This document shows, piece after piece, positions 32,701 through 61,603 of a DNA stretch of 64,000 bases. Source of the stretch: Trissonchulus latispiculum (Eukaryota; Nematoda; Enoplea; Enoplida; Ironidae); contig JASAND010030909.1 of the NCBI GenBank assembly GCA_030248195.1, positions 48,747 to 112,746 on the forward strand, written 5' to 3'. The translations under genes were made by a program, and so were the position numbers. Every line of letters begins with the position of its first letter. Positions within the stretch are counted from its first letter, which is position 1. The notes beneath the pieces were generated by a model. The model had not been told where the DNA came from, searched no databases, and saw only the letters and a list, made by a program, of their open reading frames with translations.

Positions 32701-35592
32701 TTAAGCCAGAAATAAGCTGGGTCGCTAACGGTGATTCTCTTTGTAAGTCCCCACAAAGTGGCCCGCTTTCAGTCCCATCAAACAATAGCTAAATTAATTC
32801 CTTCTGTGATTGGTAATTTGGGCAGACAAATTTCTGGTTGTGTGTGACCGGCCACATAGACTGTTGGTCCCGGGCCCGGTAAAAAATTTTGGGTCCGGCC
32901 CGGGCCCGGGCTCGGTATAATTTTTAGTCCCGGCCCGCTACAAGGCCCGGGCCCGGTCACCGGGCCCACGGGGTCCTCATGCAAAATAGGTTTTTCATAA
33001 GCAAAATTGCTTTCTGAAGCCTCATTGGAGTATTATTTCATTGCAACAATGACAATTTAAAGTTCCGCACATGCTTCCAAAATTCTCTCACGATTTTCCC
33101 TACTTAGGTATCTAGTGACCGTACCCACTATTGAACGACAGCCTTTTCGGTGCACTTTAAAGTTTGCAACAATGGTTCAATTTATCTTAGCAAACGTTGA
33201 AATCATTTCATTAGCATAAGGGCTCTTTGAACTGAAACAAGCTATGTGGACTTAGTGTTTGAGACCGAGGTTTCACCGGCCGACGGTTTTCGTTCGCCGA
33301 CCAGCCGCCGGCTACCGGCCGGGATGCAAATCAACAGTCAGAAGATTACAATTTAGAGTAACTAAGCTTAAAATGAACTCCAAATCTGGTTTTAGTCTGG
33401 TTTGTGCAATCAGTGTACACGCACAACTACATTTTCTAATATAACACCCGAAAATTAATATCTTAGCAGTCATAATAGCTGCTCCGCAAACTGCTCCAGA
33501 CCGTTAGCCGGCCGGCCAAAGGGTGCGGCCGGGCCGGCCTTAGGTCGGCCGGTGAAACCTCGGCCGGCCTCAAACACTATGTGGACTATTAGTAAATAAA
33601 TGAAAAGTAGATATCCTCCTCAAAAAGATCGAAAATGGTTCCAATTAAAATCAACAGTGTTAATTTTCAAGTCATTGGTGTTTTGCAAATGTGGAAGAAA
33701 ACAGCCCAACTATATACGTAATAATTATAAATGCAGTTTTTATACCTAAAATCACATATATTATACACTTGGAATTGTATAGAGGCGATAAACAATGTTT
33801 AAGACCTTGTAGCGGGCCGCCGGGCCCGGAACCCGGCCCGGTGGTCCTCGTAGGCCCGGGGCCAGTGCCCGGCCCGGGAGAATTTCTTATCGGAACAACC
33901 CTGAGTCAACAGTAAATGCTTTGTTACTAAACTACAAAATTGTTTACCTCAGCTTCAGTTGACAGCCAATCTTTCAGCAGTCGATAAAAAGGGACAGGAT
34001 TTTTCTAAAAAACAGGGTGCAATTGACAATTCATTCTTGAACGAGAACAAAGTAAGCGAACAGAAGACAAAAGTACTAAATCAAATTACACCCCAGTTTA
34101 TTTTCATTCCATTTCATTTTTATTCATTATTTTCCGGTCTCCCTTGTTTTCCACTGTCCACCTAGCCAATCGAAGACTTCGAAAAATATACAATAAAGAC
34201 TGTCAGATTTGAGACTCAGCGTGGCCGTAAACATTTACAAATATATTGGCCGGGTTTTAAAAAAATCGTGAACTGGAGGTTAAACCAGAAGAAGGTTAAA
34301 CAGAAAGCTACCAAAAGTATAGAGATATGTGTAGTCAAAAGGCAAGGCTCTGATTTTGAGATTGCTTAGATAGATACCTGAAGGAACGGTGTGGTACCCA
34401 CAGTGCGGTGCGGTGTGAAAGTAAAAACACTTGTACCCTCCTACCACAGTATATTAGACTTCTACGACAACGTCCGTAAAAAATAATTCAATATTTCAAT
34501 AATAAGGACTTCATTATTAATAGTTTCTGATGGGTATTATTATCTTCTATGCTTTCTTGTTTTAATCTTGCTTTAATACATAAAGGAGGGCATTATGCTC
34601 TTGGATTAAATTACAGCGAACATGCGCGTAAATTATATCTAAACATTTCCTGTAATAAACAGCAGATAACACATAATATAAATATTATGGGTTTTACAGG
34701 TTCCAATTAACTATTTCTCCGTCAATAACCACTGAACTCTCGACGTCTTTAATTATTCTTAAATGGACAAACACAAGCAATAGTTTTATATATTCTTAAC
34801 TAACCTTAACCAAGTCTATTTTGAGCAACTCCATAACATCAGTTGCTCCATACTTTTGATAGTGATTGAATAATCCCTTCTCACTTCTAAAATCTGGAAT
34901 CCCCGCGCTGACTGATATCCCTGCTCCAGTCATGACGATGATATTTCTGGCTAAATCATTTAACACTGTCTTTCTACTTACTCAACTCACAAAACACTTT
35001 CCTTGTGCTAGATCTTCCGCTCGTCTCTTTCCCACCTCCCCCATTTTCTCGGTCTTGTCTCTCCTCCCCAAACTTACCTTATTGGTAGCCAGTAAGTTCT
35101 TGTATTGTTTTCGCCTAATTTATTTTCTACGTTTCTTCCCACAATTTCTAACAAATCGTTGTTGTTGTTTAATTAGCCTCCTTATTTAATTTTTAACGTG
35201 GAATTGAGCTAACTCTAACTTCTAGGCAAGTAACTCTAGCTAGGGGTTAGCTCGGAGTGCTATCTGAGTATATCTATAGGTCCGACTCCCAAATTTCTTT
35301 TAGGCACTCGACACTCCGGCGTCCCCCAAAAATATTTCCCCAACTCCTTGGCAAGGCTCGTCCTGGCACGAAGTCTCCGAGAACCGCCTGGACAGAAATC
35401 TCCTTTAGCAGTCAGGGCTTGTGCTTCGTTGCGCCAGCTCTAGTAGTGGTAGTTCTGTGGTTAAACTCTCAGACTTCTCCATTACACCGATTTATTCACT
35501 ATCCAACATGACCGACTAAATGTTAAAGATACCTAAGTCAATTCACCTTTTAAAATGTCATCCTTCAGATCAAAGATTGAAAGCTGTTTCAT
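26696..35592 (-). CDS. NAD-dependent protein deacylase, sirtuin family (SIRT2/Hst2-like class I)
   Basis: Eleven exons join in frame to 300 codons plus TAA: 35592-35547, 34965-34805, 34004-33948, 32435-32367, 30250-30127, 29584-29528, 29284-29220, 27741-27586, 27378-27326, 26975-26909, 26743-26696. All introns are GT-AG. Motifs in order: MTGAGIS (28-33, NAD binding), GIPDFRS (37-43), TQNVDGLH (110-117), ECHGH (catalytic His131), Cys139/Cys142, Cys163/Cys165, MGTS (204-207) and RVLIN (226-230). The enzyme removes acyl groups from lysine using NAD. Two oddities: the second zinc pair is C-x-C instead of C-x2-C, and NVDGLH replaces the NID-T/G-LE of animal SIRT1-3. The start is the first ATG in the first exon; that exon is open upstream (frame GIFLVKSTAII), so a longer N-terminus is possible. 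The subfamily call rests on RVLIN and the short tail. Confidence 0.9.
26909..26975 (-). CDS. Sirtuin exon 10
   Basis: RDIYLQQKCDEGALILAKIM matches the RD-x-x-x-x-x-CD-x-G-x-x-x-LA helix near the C-terminus of class I sirtuins. Donor GTAAGT. Confidence 0.9.
27326..27378 (-). CDS. Sirtuin exon 9
   Basis: A 53-nt exon coding KSKSCPFGFEFDSPSNV. It supplies the phase needed to join exons 8 and 10. GATTTAG acceptor and GTAAGA donor. Confidence 0.85.
27586..27741 (-). CDS. Sirtuin exon 8, MGTS and RVLIN segment
   Basis: Fifty-two codons with CDLLIAMGTSFHVPEF and GIPRVLINLEKVG, the second NAD-binding strand-helix unit. The donor GTAAAT is part of a GTAAAT triple repeat. Confidence 0.95.
27768..28941. 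mobile_element. Long foldback element in sirtuin intron 7
   Basis: The 1174-nt element is flanked by the 4-nt direct repeat TTGA (27764-27767 and 28942-28945). Ends are TGTATATGTCGTGTC and its complement. The arms of about 350-400 nt are almost perfect inverted copies and include CAAATTTGCGTTT and GGTCCTCTCCCTTAAGG. The centre (about 28200-28520) is unique. No coding frame. Confidence 0.85.
29220..29284 (-). CDS. Sirtuin exon 7
   Basis: ILMYGDNMPEIENF and following residues take the place of the IVFFGE-x-LP block of other sirtuins. TTTTTTAG acceptor and GTATTA donor. Confidence 0.85.
29395..29457. repeat. GGCCGG-rich patch in sirtuin intron 6
   Basis: Short GC-rich stretch with CCGGCCGG and GCCGGCTGGC words, like the hAT-type element at 33253. 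It may be a fragment of that family. Confidence 0.4.
29528..29584 (-). CDS. Sirtuin exon 6, second zinc Cys pair (C-x-C)
   Basis: Bounded by TGTTCCAG and GTACGT. Codes RIMRSGVAKCDCDGIIKP. It joins exons 5 and 7 in phase and supplies the missing zinc ligands, but with one residue between the cysteines instead of two. Confidence 0.8.
30127..30250 (-). CDS. Sirtuin exon 5, catalytic His and first zinc Cys pair
   Basis: Begins NVDGLHTKAGL, then VVECHGH with the catalytic histidine, then YCLEC as the first zinc-binding pair. Ends phase 1 at GTAAAA. Confidence 0.9.
30497..30788. mobile_element. GGCCCGG-rich element, hAT-like ends
   Basis: Ends TAGAGACGAGCA and TGCTCATCTTTA are inverted with two mismatches. 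Both outer thirds are rich in GGCCCGGCCCG words. It directly abuts the TTAA element to its right. Its 8-nt flanks (TTAGGTAG, TTAAGGTG) are not identical, so the duplication is unproven. It lies upstream of sirtuin exon 5, in intron 4. Confidence 0.5.
30795..31778. mobile_element. TTAA-flanked element, family b, in sirtuin intron 4
   Basis: TTAA at 30791-30794 and 31779-31782. Ends are GGTGGTGATTCC and GGGAATCACCACC. The 984-nt body contains landmarks shared with 36404-37354: TTTTACGGCTTGC-like, CATTGTGGAGCA and TTATTTATT runs. No transposase. Confidence 0.8.
32367..32435 (-). CDS. Sirtuin exon 4
   Basis: Twenty-three codons, PTLAHRFIKTLHDQNRLL then RVYTQ, between TGTTTTAG and GTAAAT. This is the PT-x-x-H-x-F helix and strand running into the TQN motif, with the intron falling right after TQ. 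Confidence 0.9.
32862..33890. repeat. GGGCCCGG-rich inverted-repeat element in sirtuin intron 3
   Basis: Two islands of GGCCCGGGCCC words (32862-32975 and 33805-33890) face each other. CCGGCCCGCTACAAGG on the left pairs with CCTTGTAGCGGGCC on the right. About 830 nt of A/T-rich sequence lies between and contains a separate hAT-like insertion. Confidence 0.55.
33253..33579. mobile_element. hAT-like non-autonomous element with 8-nt target duplication
   Basis: TAGTGTTTGAG at the left and CTCAAACACTA at the right are perfect 11-nt inverted ends. TGTGGACT directly flanks both sides (33245-33252 and 33580-33587). An 8-nt duplication and a TAG-starting terminus are typical of hAT transposons. Subterminal parts are rich in GGCCGGC words. 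Confidence 0.85.
33948..34004 (-). CDS. Sirtuin exon 3
   Basis: A 57-nt exon between TTTTTTAG and GTAAAC, coding KNPVPFYRLLKDWLSTEAE. It matches the P-x-PFF/Y-x-L helix segment that leads to the P-T-x-x-H helix. Confidence 0.85.
34805..34965 (-). CDS. Sirtuin exon 2, NAD-binding core
   Basis: Residues 16-69 with IIVMTGAGISVSAGIPDFRS and GLFNHYQKYG. Only the acceptor at AGACAG keeps frame with exon 1; the donor is AAG/GTTAGT. A second donor 6 nt earlier would drop Val-Lys. Confidence 0.9.
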
Positions 35593-35624
35593 TATGATAG
35601 CTGTTGATTTAACAAGAAAAATTC
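35547..35624 (-). CDS. Sirtuin exon 1 (coding from 35592)
   Basis: Bounded by CTTTTCAG and GTGAAT. Encodes MKQLSIFDLKDDILK (residues 1-15) and leaves one base. The acceptor in front implies at least one more upstream exon, non-coding or adding N-terminal residues. Confidence 0.7.
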
Positions 35625-36403
35625 CTGAAAAGGGCAAGAGAAAAGGTAATATATCGCTTGGAAACTGAAACAGCAATGCGAAAAAAACAGCGAATAAAGG
35701 GAAACTAAGCTTCCAATGTGGACTGTTGTCCTAATGTGAAGATTCAGGCGTCTTGTCACTAATCAAACTGGTACAATATTTTGTGACTTTCATATATCGC
35801 AAGGTGGCATTTATTTGTATGTCAACTAATAGATATCATTTATCGAGTCTAGACGCATTTTAAAATAAATTCCTAAAATGCCAAGTTATAAAATATTTTG
35901 CTGCTAAACAAAAGAGCATAATTATTTTAGGGCTAAGACCCTCCATATATTATAATATATAATAGCCTTATAGCAAAGTAGCTATAATAAATTTTTTGTA
36001 ATATGGCCGTTTTCTCGACGAGGAGAGTGCCGTGACCGCACCACTCTATTATCTACTGCGGCCGACTTTGCCGGCCGGCATATAATTCAACTAAAGGGAA
36101 TATAACTTTCGACGATGTCTCAATGGCAGCTTCATAATGTAGTGGTCTTTTGTCTTACTTATTAACACGTTCCCTGCCACCATTGATGTGTTCTTAGTAT
36201 TATCCCCCGCCCAAACGCTGCCGGCCATGTCACTCATATTGAGTGCCAGACTTTCCAACCATTTTAGCAAAAAAATCGCGAGCTTAAGATATGTGCCAAC
36301 ACGTAGTAGTTATTTGTGTAAACGATGCTTGTCCTGATAGAGCTCAAAACACTTAAACTCAAGGTCCACAATGGTACTTTACTCTTAAGAGTTGTACCAT
36401 TAA
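35625..36403. other. Sirtuin 5' flank
   Basis: Should contain the promoter or a leader exon of the sirtuin gene. A short TATTATAATATA palindrome lies near 35949-35960. Nothing else is assignable. Confidence 0.35.
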
Positions 36404-37354
36404 GGTGGTAATTCCCTTTGGTCACATAAAGTTTGCACCATTACTACTCATTCGTTACTTGGAGTTAAGAAGTCATTTTTATATCAAAATGCAGCTTAAC
36501 ATTTTCTCGTTTTAATGCATACCACAAAAGTAATGTTGCTTTTCTAAAATATTTTTAACACATTCTAAATGAAGTATAATTTTCCAGAATTTCTGCAGAC
36601 TCAAGTAAATTTTTTGCGAAACATCGGTTATATCATTCGATAAATCCATCAAATAACTGGGGACATTTTTTATTTATTGTGAAATAGCTCTTCGTTATAG
36701 AGAAATAAGCTGAAATGTGTGCGTAACCTGTATTTTGCCTAATGTTTCCAAATTTCTCAAGCGATTTCTTTAGCTAGAAAGCAGTAATCGGGGCAACTAA
36801 AAAACGTCGTAGAACACATCAATTAAGTAGCAACCCTCCAGCTTACATGGTGAGTGCTCCACAATCTTTGGAAAAAAATTGGTAGTGTTTATGCAAAAAC
36901 TAAATTTTTTATGATAGCAGCCTACGGGATAGCTGTTGGAAGACCATCATGCGTCGGATAATTTGCCCCTGTGAGACCCTCAGATTTGATTTTACGGCTT
37001 GCATAGTTCAAGAAACGACGGATTATTTGATTTCTGCAAAAATGACAAGTATTTGACGCCAAAGCAAGAATATTGGCTATATCTCGCGGTGGAGAAAAGC
37101 TAGAACGTTGCTTTAAAAAGCAAAAATATGAGATTTTTCGAATGAATGCAGTCATAACTGTTCAGCTGCTGCCAAACTTTCAGAAATTGGGAAAACCGCC
37201 CTGACCGGAAATCTCGAATTTTTGAATCGGGTTTCGCGGAGGGTGTTAGAACACTAAAAGAGCGGATTCCGGAAAGTTTTCTTTAAATTTCATCTTGATT
37301 TACCAGCAGTAAATGTCGCCAACCAGCAGTATATGCCCAAAAGGACTCATCACC
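36404..37354. mobile_element. TTAA-flanked element, family b
   Basis: TTAA at 36400-36403 and 37355-37358. Ends are GGTGGTAATTCC and GGACTCATCACC. The body parallels 30795-31778 in inverted order. It lies between the sirtuin and ISWI genes. Confidence 0.8.
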
Positions 37355-37694
37355 TTAAGAATTTTCCCGAGCGGCGCCTGTTGAAGCAACCGGGTTGGCC
37401 AGGAGGACTGCTTCAGCACCCGGTGGACCCCGCGGGCTAGGCATAGCTGGCGCAGCTAGCGCAAATGTTTACAATTTAGAAAGCTACAGAAAGTTTAAAT
37501 TCTAATTTCCGTTTAAGATTGTTTGGGTAAAAGTTGGAATGTCCAGCTAAAGCTCGACCGGGCTTGATCGTGACGTGACTGGCCGGACATCAAAGACAGT
37601 GCCGTCATGTGCAGTCCTGGCCCGTACAACTCTGCTCCTCTTTGGCCAACCTAACCTACATACTTATGCAAGTTAAAGGTGAAAGCAACAACAC

Positions 37695-37700
37695 TTTATT
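37695..37700 (-). promoter_or_regulatory. Polyadenylation signal of the ISWI gene
   Basis: AATAAA on the minus strand, about 360 nt after the ISWI stop codon. This would give a 3' UTR of ordinary length. Confidence 0.55.
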
Positions 37701-38056
37701 GAACAGATTAACAAACGAACAAACATTGACAAGAAAGTGTTGAAAACACTATGTACAGTAAAGATAGCTGTGCTATTGTAGTACAAAACAGTACGGTTGT
37801 TTTGGACATAAGCTGACTGCTGCAGCCACTTAAAACATGCATGAGACATTCAATGTTAGTAGCAGGCAGCATTAACAACAACTAAATTCATTATTTTCAC
37901 AAAAAACATCACCAAATTGCGTACAAACTAGCTTGCTACACCAGTAGCAAACAAGACAATGACAACTGATTCCAAAACTAAAAATACTCAGAACCAAGTC
38001 CGAAGAATACGAAACTTATAAAACAGCTGAAATTATGCAAAAATCAATGTCTATTG

Positions 38057-56836
<18,780 letters not shown>

Positions 56837-56910
56837 GATTTTAATGTGAAGAGAGTAACTGAACGCATACAACACTAAAAATGTCATATATATATACATA
56901 TATAGAGAGG

Positions 56911-57017
56911 ATACAATATCACAATCAAAACGTGGACATCCAGAGTCAGACCAACCTTATTCCGCGGAACAAAGTTGGTCTGACTTTGGGTGTCCACGTT
57001 TTGATTTTGATACTGTA
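56911..57017. repeat. Hairpin-forming palindrome just upstream of ISWI exon 1
   Basis: Arms of about 45 nt (56911-56956 and 56971-57017) are inverted copies with few mismatches, including CAAAACGTGGACATCC and AGTCAGACCAACCTT. A 14-nt loop contains CCGCGG. It lies 75 nt outside the ISWI start codon, within the probable promoter or 5' UTR. Confidence 0.8.
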
Positions 57018-57389
57018 TATATTTGATTTCATTGTATCCTTGTGGATCCGTGGACTGGTAGCCGTTTTGACTTTCTCACTCATATATATAAGGAGGGAAA
57101 TCCAATAGCCACGCTAGGAACTTGGTTTTAAAACGCAGTATGAGTAGCTTTTGATTAGATTTATATATGTCGAAAATAGTAGATCTTCTGTCAAACAAGG
57201 GCCATGTGTTTAGCTGAAACAAATTTGGGTCCAGTTTGTAGTTTTCGGTAAAACTTTCCGAGTTTTGAAACCCCCACAAATATGTCAGAACCCACCCTCA
57301 GCATTTTTGAAATTTTAGCTCAATATTGGAAAAAATTAAATTTCCACAAAAATTCCAATTTTTCCGAAAAAATAACCAATCAGTGGAGG

Positions 57390-58860
57390 CACCGGGGGGG
57401 CCGCGGGCTCCCCCCCTTTGCGATTGGGCCACTCCCTGTGGGGTGTCGGCCGGGGGCTCCCCCAGAACATTTTTTCAGGTGTTTATATGCATAGTGTTTT
57501 AAAAAAATTTTTAAAAATCGGCAAATTTTTGCTAAAAATCGCAAATTTTTAAGCTAAAATTTGTGAATTTTTTGGAAAATGAAGGTCAAATTTGCTAAAA
57601 TTTGGCAAAAATTTTAGATTTCCCAAAAAAGGTCGCCGGAATTCTGGGTCGGGCCCATAACATATATATAGGTGTAAGGTGGGGGAGTTGGGGGTAGCCC
57701 CCAGCCATTTTCTCAACCCTCCCAGAACTTTTGGGGGGGTCGTTCCCCCCAACTAACTGGAAAAACGGCCAAAAATAGGGTATTTTTAAGATACCCCCCT
57801 CAGTTGGGGGGGGGCCAAAAATTTCTGGGGTGGTTTGGAAAAATGGCTGGGGGGTTACCCCCCCCCTCAAACTTCCCCCCCAATTACACCTGTGCTTGGG
57901 AGCTACACACAGGTGCACTAGGAAATTAGATATATATAAGTAAGGTACTAGTTTTCGCTGGACATCACAAATTCAGCTTAGCATGGCAAGCAAGCATAGG
58001 ACTGCTCTCCCTGAGGGAACTCAAGTGACGTTGTAAACTAAACCTGGAGCTTCCAACGCTTTAAGGGGCTTCTTCCACCAAAAACAATTTCTCAATTGAA
58101 TATATAAAGAAAAGGTCTGCAAACATAGGTGTAACGGGGATTTGGGTTGGGGGGCATAGGTGTAATTGGGGGGGGGGGTTTGGGGGGGGTAACCCCCAGT
58201 CATTTTTCCAAACCCCCCTCCAGAAATTTTTGGGGCCAACAGCTGGGGGGGGGGGGTAGTCGCGCCGACGGCGCGAAACTTGGCCGAAATTTGGGCTTGG
58301 GCATTTTTAGGGTAAATTTAGCAAAATTTTTCAAAAAGTCCAAATTTTTGGCTTAACGTGTTTATTATCGCAAGAAATACATGTTTATAACGGTTTTATG
58401 GACTTCTAAACGCAATATTGACCTTATTCTGGACTCGGAAACATGTTGGCAATCAAGCTTTCGAGTTTAAAAAACACTGTCAATGTCAAAATTAGTTAAT
58501 GATTTCATGTTGTTCGGCATTAGCAATGGCTGAAAATGCGATTTTTGGCATAAAAATTGAAAAATTTTTGGGCGGAGGTTTGGGGGGGGGGTCGTGGGGG
58601 GGTTTGGGGGGTGTAAAAAATATGGCCCCCCAAAATTGCGGGGGAGGGGGCCCCCACCCCAAATCCCCGCTACACCTATGTTGGAGCCCCTCCCCCGGAA
58701 TTTTGGGGCCCTTTTTCGGACCCCCCCAAACCCACGGCCACGACCCCCCCAAAAAATTTTCTATTTTTATGTCAAAAATCGCATTATCAGCCATGCTAAT
58801 GCCAAAAAACATTCAACCGTAGAGAGCAATTTTGATCATTGAGACTGGGGTTTTGTATAT
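57390..58860. repeat. G/C-run repeat cluster with ATAGGTGTAA ends
   Basis: ATATAGGTGTAAGG (57668), CATAGGTGTAACGGGGATTT (58122), CATAGGTGTAATTGG (58156) and the inverted GCTACACCTATG (58668) mark several units. The block 58350-58680 is closely similar to 7820-8130. The block 58540-58670 is repeated in inverse at 58680-58815. All frames here are Gly/Pro-rich artefacts. Confidence 0.65.
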
Positions 58861-58865
58861 ATATA

Positions 58866-59245
58866 TACATTAACACGGGGACCGATTCTGGGGGGTCTAC
58901 CCCGACCTCGGCGAGGGGTCTGACTACCCCTGGAAAATTCCTAAATTTTAAGGGGGTCTGCCCCGAAATTAGTAAACATTGCGAATTTTTAACGTTTTTG
59001 ACCAAAAATTAGTAATCAATGACGTTTTTCAGCGATTTTCAAGAAAGTTTTTGAAACAATTGCTAAAATTTGCTAAAAAATTAGCAATTTTTAGTAAAAA
59101 TCGCTGCGGGGTCTACCCTTTTTTCCTTTCTGGACGAGAGGGTCTGCCCTTTTTTCCTTTTCGCTGAGGGGGTCTATGTACCCGTTTTTTGTCGGTCTGG
59201 GGGGTCTGCACCCCCCCATTCCCCCCCCCACGTTATCCTATGGTT
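58866..59245 (+). repeat. Interspersed repeat, 'GGGTCTACCC' family
   Basis: Same order and orientation as 54615-54965, with a few short insertions (for example TGACTA within GGGGTCTGACTACCCC). Confidence 0.8.
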
Positions 59246-59500
59246 TTAAACTCAAAAACTTGAATGCCAACATGTTTCTAAGTCTAAAATAAGGTCAATA
59301 TTGAGTTTAGAAGTCCATAAAACCGTTAAAAACGTGTTTATCTCGCAATAATAAACACCTTAAGCCAAATATCTGGACTTTTTTGAAAAATTTTGCAGAA
59401 TTTACCCTAAAAATACCTATTGTTTGGCCAATTTTGCGCGACTACCCCCCCCCCCCCAGGGGGGGGGGGGGGGGGGGGGGGGAAGCAGTGGCGGATCCAG
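59246..59500. repeat. Inverted piece of the 58350 repeat and a G/C homopolymer block
   Basis: 59250-59420 is the reverse complement of part of 58300-58480 (GCCAACATGTTTC, AATAAGGTCAATATTG). Then 12 C and over 20 G lie back to back near 59445-59482, followed by AGTGGCGGATCCAGG. Confidence 0.7.
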
Positions 59501-59852
59501 GATTTTGTGAAGGGTGGGGCCCCAGCTCAAAAGAGTTCAAGATAACGCCAGAATTATGAATATATACTAACCCTGAGATCTTAAACGTTTTTCGAAAGTG
59601 TGCAGAGATAGATCTAAGTTGTGATGCCTGATTGAAACAAATTCAACGTTCTAAGACTGTTGCGATCAATGAAACCAATGTAGTGTGCCTAGTCTTTGGC
59701 AATATGCAACACATTCTGATTAAATTCTTCAGTTTGCGCAGTTTAAAACTGTTTTGGCGAAAGGAATTTTGTCAAATGTGCCAAACGAAAACCACGCCGA
59801 AGGCGTGCGCGGATGGCCGCGCGTGACGGCCCCATCGCCGCGCGAAAAGCAC
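59501..59852. other. Unassigned sequence
   Basis: No gene or repeat identified, apart from a short GC-rich palindrome-like patch near 59790-59845 (GGCGTGCGCGGATGGCCGCGCG). Confidence 0.35.
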
Positions 59853-59856
59853 TTAA

Positions 59857-60702
59857 GGTGGTGATTCCCTTTGGTCACATAGGCCCTATTTCTTTAAAGA
59901 TTAAACGGATTAGATTAAAATTAATCCGCATTAAGGAAATAGCACCTCGGATTAAACGGATTATAATTTAAACCGGCGAGTTTTACGAGTTAAACGGATT
60001 AAATTTAATCCTATTTCTTTAATGCACCTAGGATTAAAATTTTAATCTAATCCTGTTTCTTTATTCACACTTCGGATTAAAAAATCAACGAGTTAATTTT
60101 AATCCGACCTGCTTAATCGCTGTTTCTTTAAAGATTAATATTAATCCGTTTAATCCGTCGCCTGCATTTTCAACTAGCTTTTAATCCTCGTGCAGTTACG
60201 CGGATTAAACGGATTAAAAGTTGGCGGATTATAATGTTTAATTGCTCTTTCTTTAATGGCGGATTAAATGGATTAAAATCAACTCGTTTAATCCGCGGAT
60301 TAAAAATGGGCGGATTAAACGAGTTAATTTTAATCCGTTTAATCCCTTTAATCCAGCATTAAAGAAATAACAATTAAAATTTTAATCCGGCTGATTTTTA
60401 ATCCGTTTAATCCGACAATTTTAATCTTTAAAGAAATAGGCCCATAGAGTTTGCACCATTATTACTCATTCATTACTTGGAGTTAAGAAGCCATTTTTAC
60501 ATCAAAATGTAGCTTGACATTTGCTCTTTCTAATGCATGCCACGAAACTAATGTTGCTTTTCTAAAATATTTTTAACACATTTCAGAAAAAGTATAATTT
60601 TCCTGAATTTTTGCAGACTCAAGTAAATTTTTTCGCGAGGCATCGGTTACATCATTCGATACCCCCATCAAATAGCTGGGGACGATTTTTTATTTATTGT
60701 GA
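59857..60702. mobile_element. Family b TTAA element, truncated and interrupted
   Basis: TTAA at 59853-59856, then GGTGGTGATTCCC, TTTGGTCACATA. After an insertion the family b body resumes at 60443 (AGAGTTTGCACCATTATTAC) and continues to about 60702. The right end is missing; a foldback element starts there. Confidence 0.75.
59882..60442. mobile_element. TTTAATCC-word foldback element
   Basis: CATA lies on both sides (59878-59881 region and 60443-60446). Comparison with the empty site at 36420 shows the insertion cleanly. Ends GGCCTATTTCTTTAAAG-like and complement. Nearly the whole 561 nt consists of GGATTAAA, TTTAATCC, TTTAATCTTTAAAG and close variants on both strands, interspersed with ATTTCTTTAA. 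Confidence 0.85.
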
Positions 60703-61568
60703 ACTAGTGGGAAAAATGCCCTAAACGGGCATGCAATGGCTAGAATAGGGAAAGAAGGAAGGGCGGAAAAATGCCAATATATACGTATATATATATATAC
60801 TTGACAGTCGGCGCTGAAAATGGTAAGAAACTAGATTCAGCGCCGAATAGGGAAAGCAGTCGGCGCTGAAAATGATAGAAACTAGATTCAGCGCCGAATA
60901 GGGAATGCAGTCGGCGATGAAAAGGATAGAAACTAGACACAGCGCCGAAAAGGAAATCAGTCGGCGCTGAAAATGATAGAAACTAGATTCAGCGCCGAAT
61001 AGGAAAAGCAATCGGCGCTGAAAATGATAGAAACTAGATTCAGCGCCGAATAGGGAATGCAGTCCGGTAGCGTGGAACAGGCAATTCCTCCGTCCATCCT
61101 ATTCGCGTGAACTGCTCTGCACTACCCGAGAACTTGGTATATACTGCGTTTGAAATGAGGCAGGCTATTATCGTTTGTGTAAGCAAAGTCTGCTTTTGAA
61201 GAGTAGAAACTTCGTGGTTGATTGTGGATAATGAACTAACGCAATTAACATTAGGTGTCATTATGTGAATGAAATGTGCCGTCGCTAGCTAGCATTGTTC
61301 TTTAACATAAAGTTAAAGCCGGAGCTGCTGTCTTCTGCATAAAGTACGTACATAAACTGCATTGCGTATTAGTAATAATACTAGTCCCAACTGAAAATAC
61401 TCTGCTACGCATTCGTAGTTTTAATAATCTCGCACTTAATAACAGTCTAAAACAAATGAAGTGTCATTGATCGTTAAAAATGTTGTGTTGGAAAAACAGT
61501 CGCGAGGCTCAAGTAAGTCTAAAAGTAGACTACCCAGGGTCAGTCTCTATGTTACTGTTTAAGCTAAA

Positions 61569-61603
<35 letters not shown>

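Noticed and set aside
34866..35189. Plus-strand frame of 107 codons
   Set aside because: Lies opposite sirtuin exon 2; its translation is only the complement of that exon and intron.
35200..35510. Possible tRNA-derived sequence (GGTGTAATGG and GGTTAAACTC words)
   Set aside because: No acceptor stem or T arm could be formed.
60721..61011. Open frame reading through the 51-nt hairpin units with a repeating peptide
   Set aside because: The unit length varies (50-52 nt), so the frame is not kept between units; the arms are part of a foldback element.
60808..61062. CRISPR-like array (palindromic repeats at regular spacing)
   Set aside because: Spacers are as similar as the repeats, the array is mirrored in an inverted arm, and the genome is eukaryotic.
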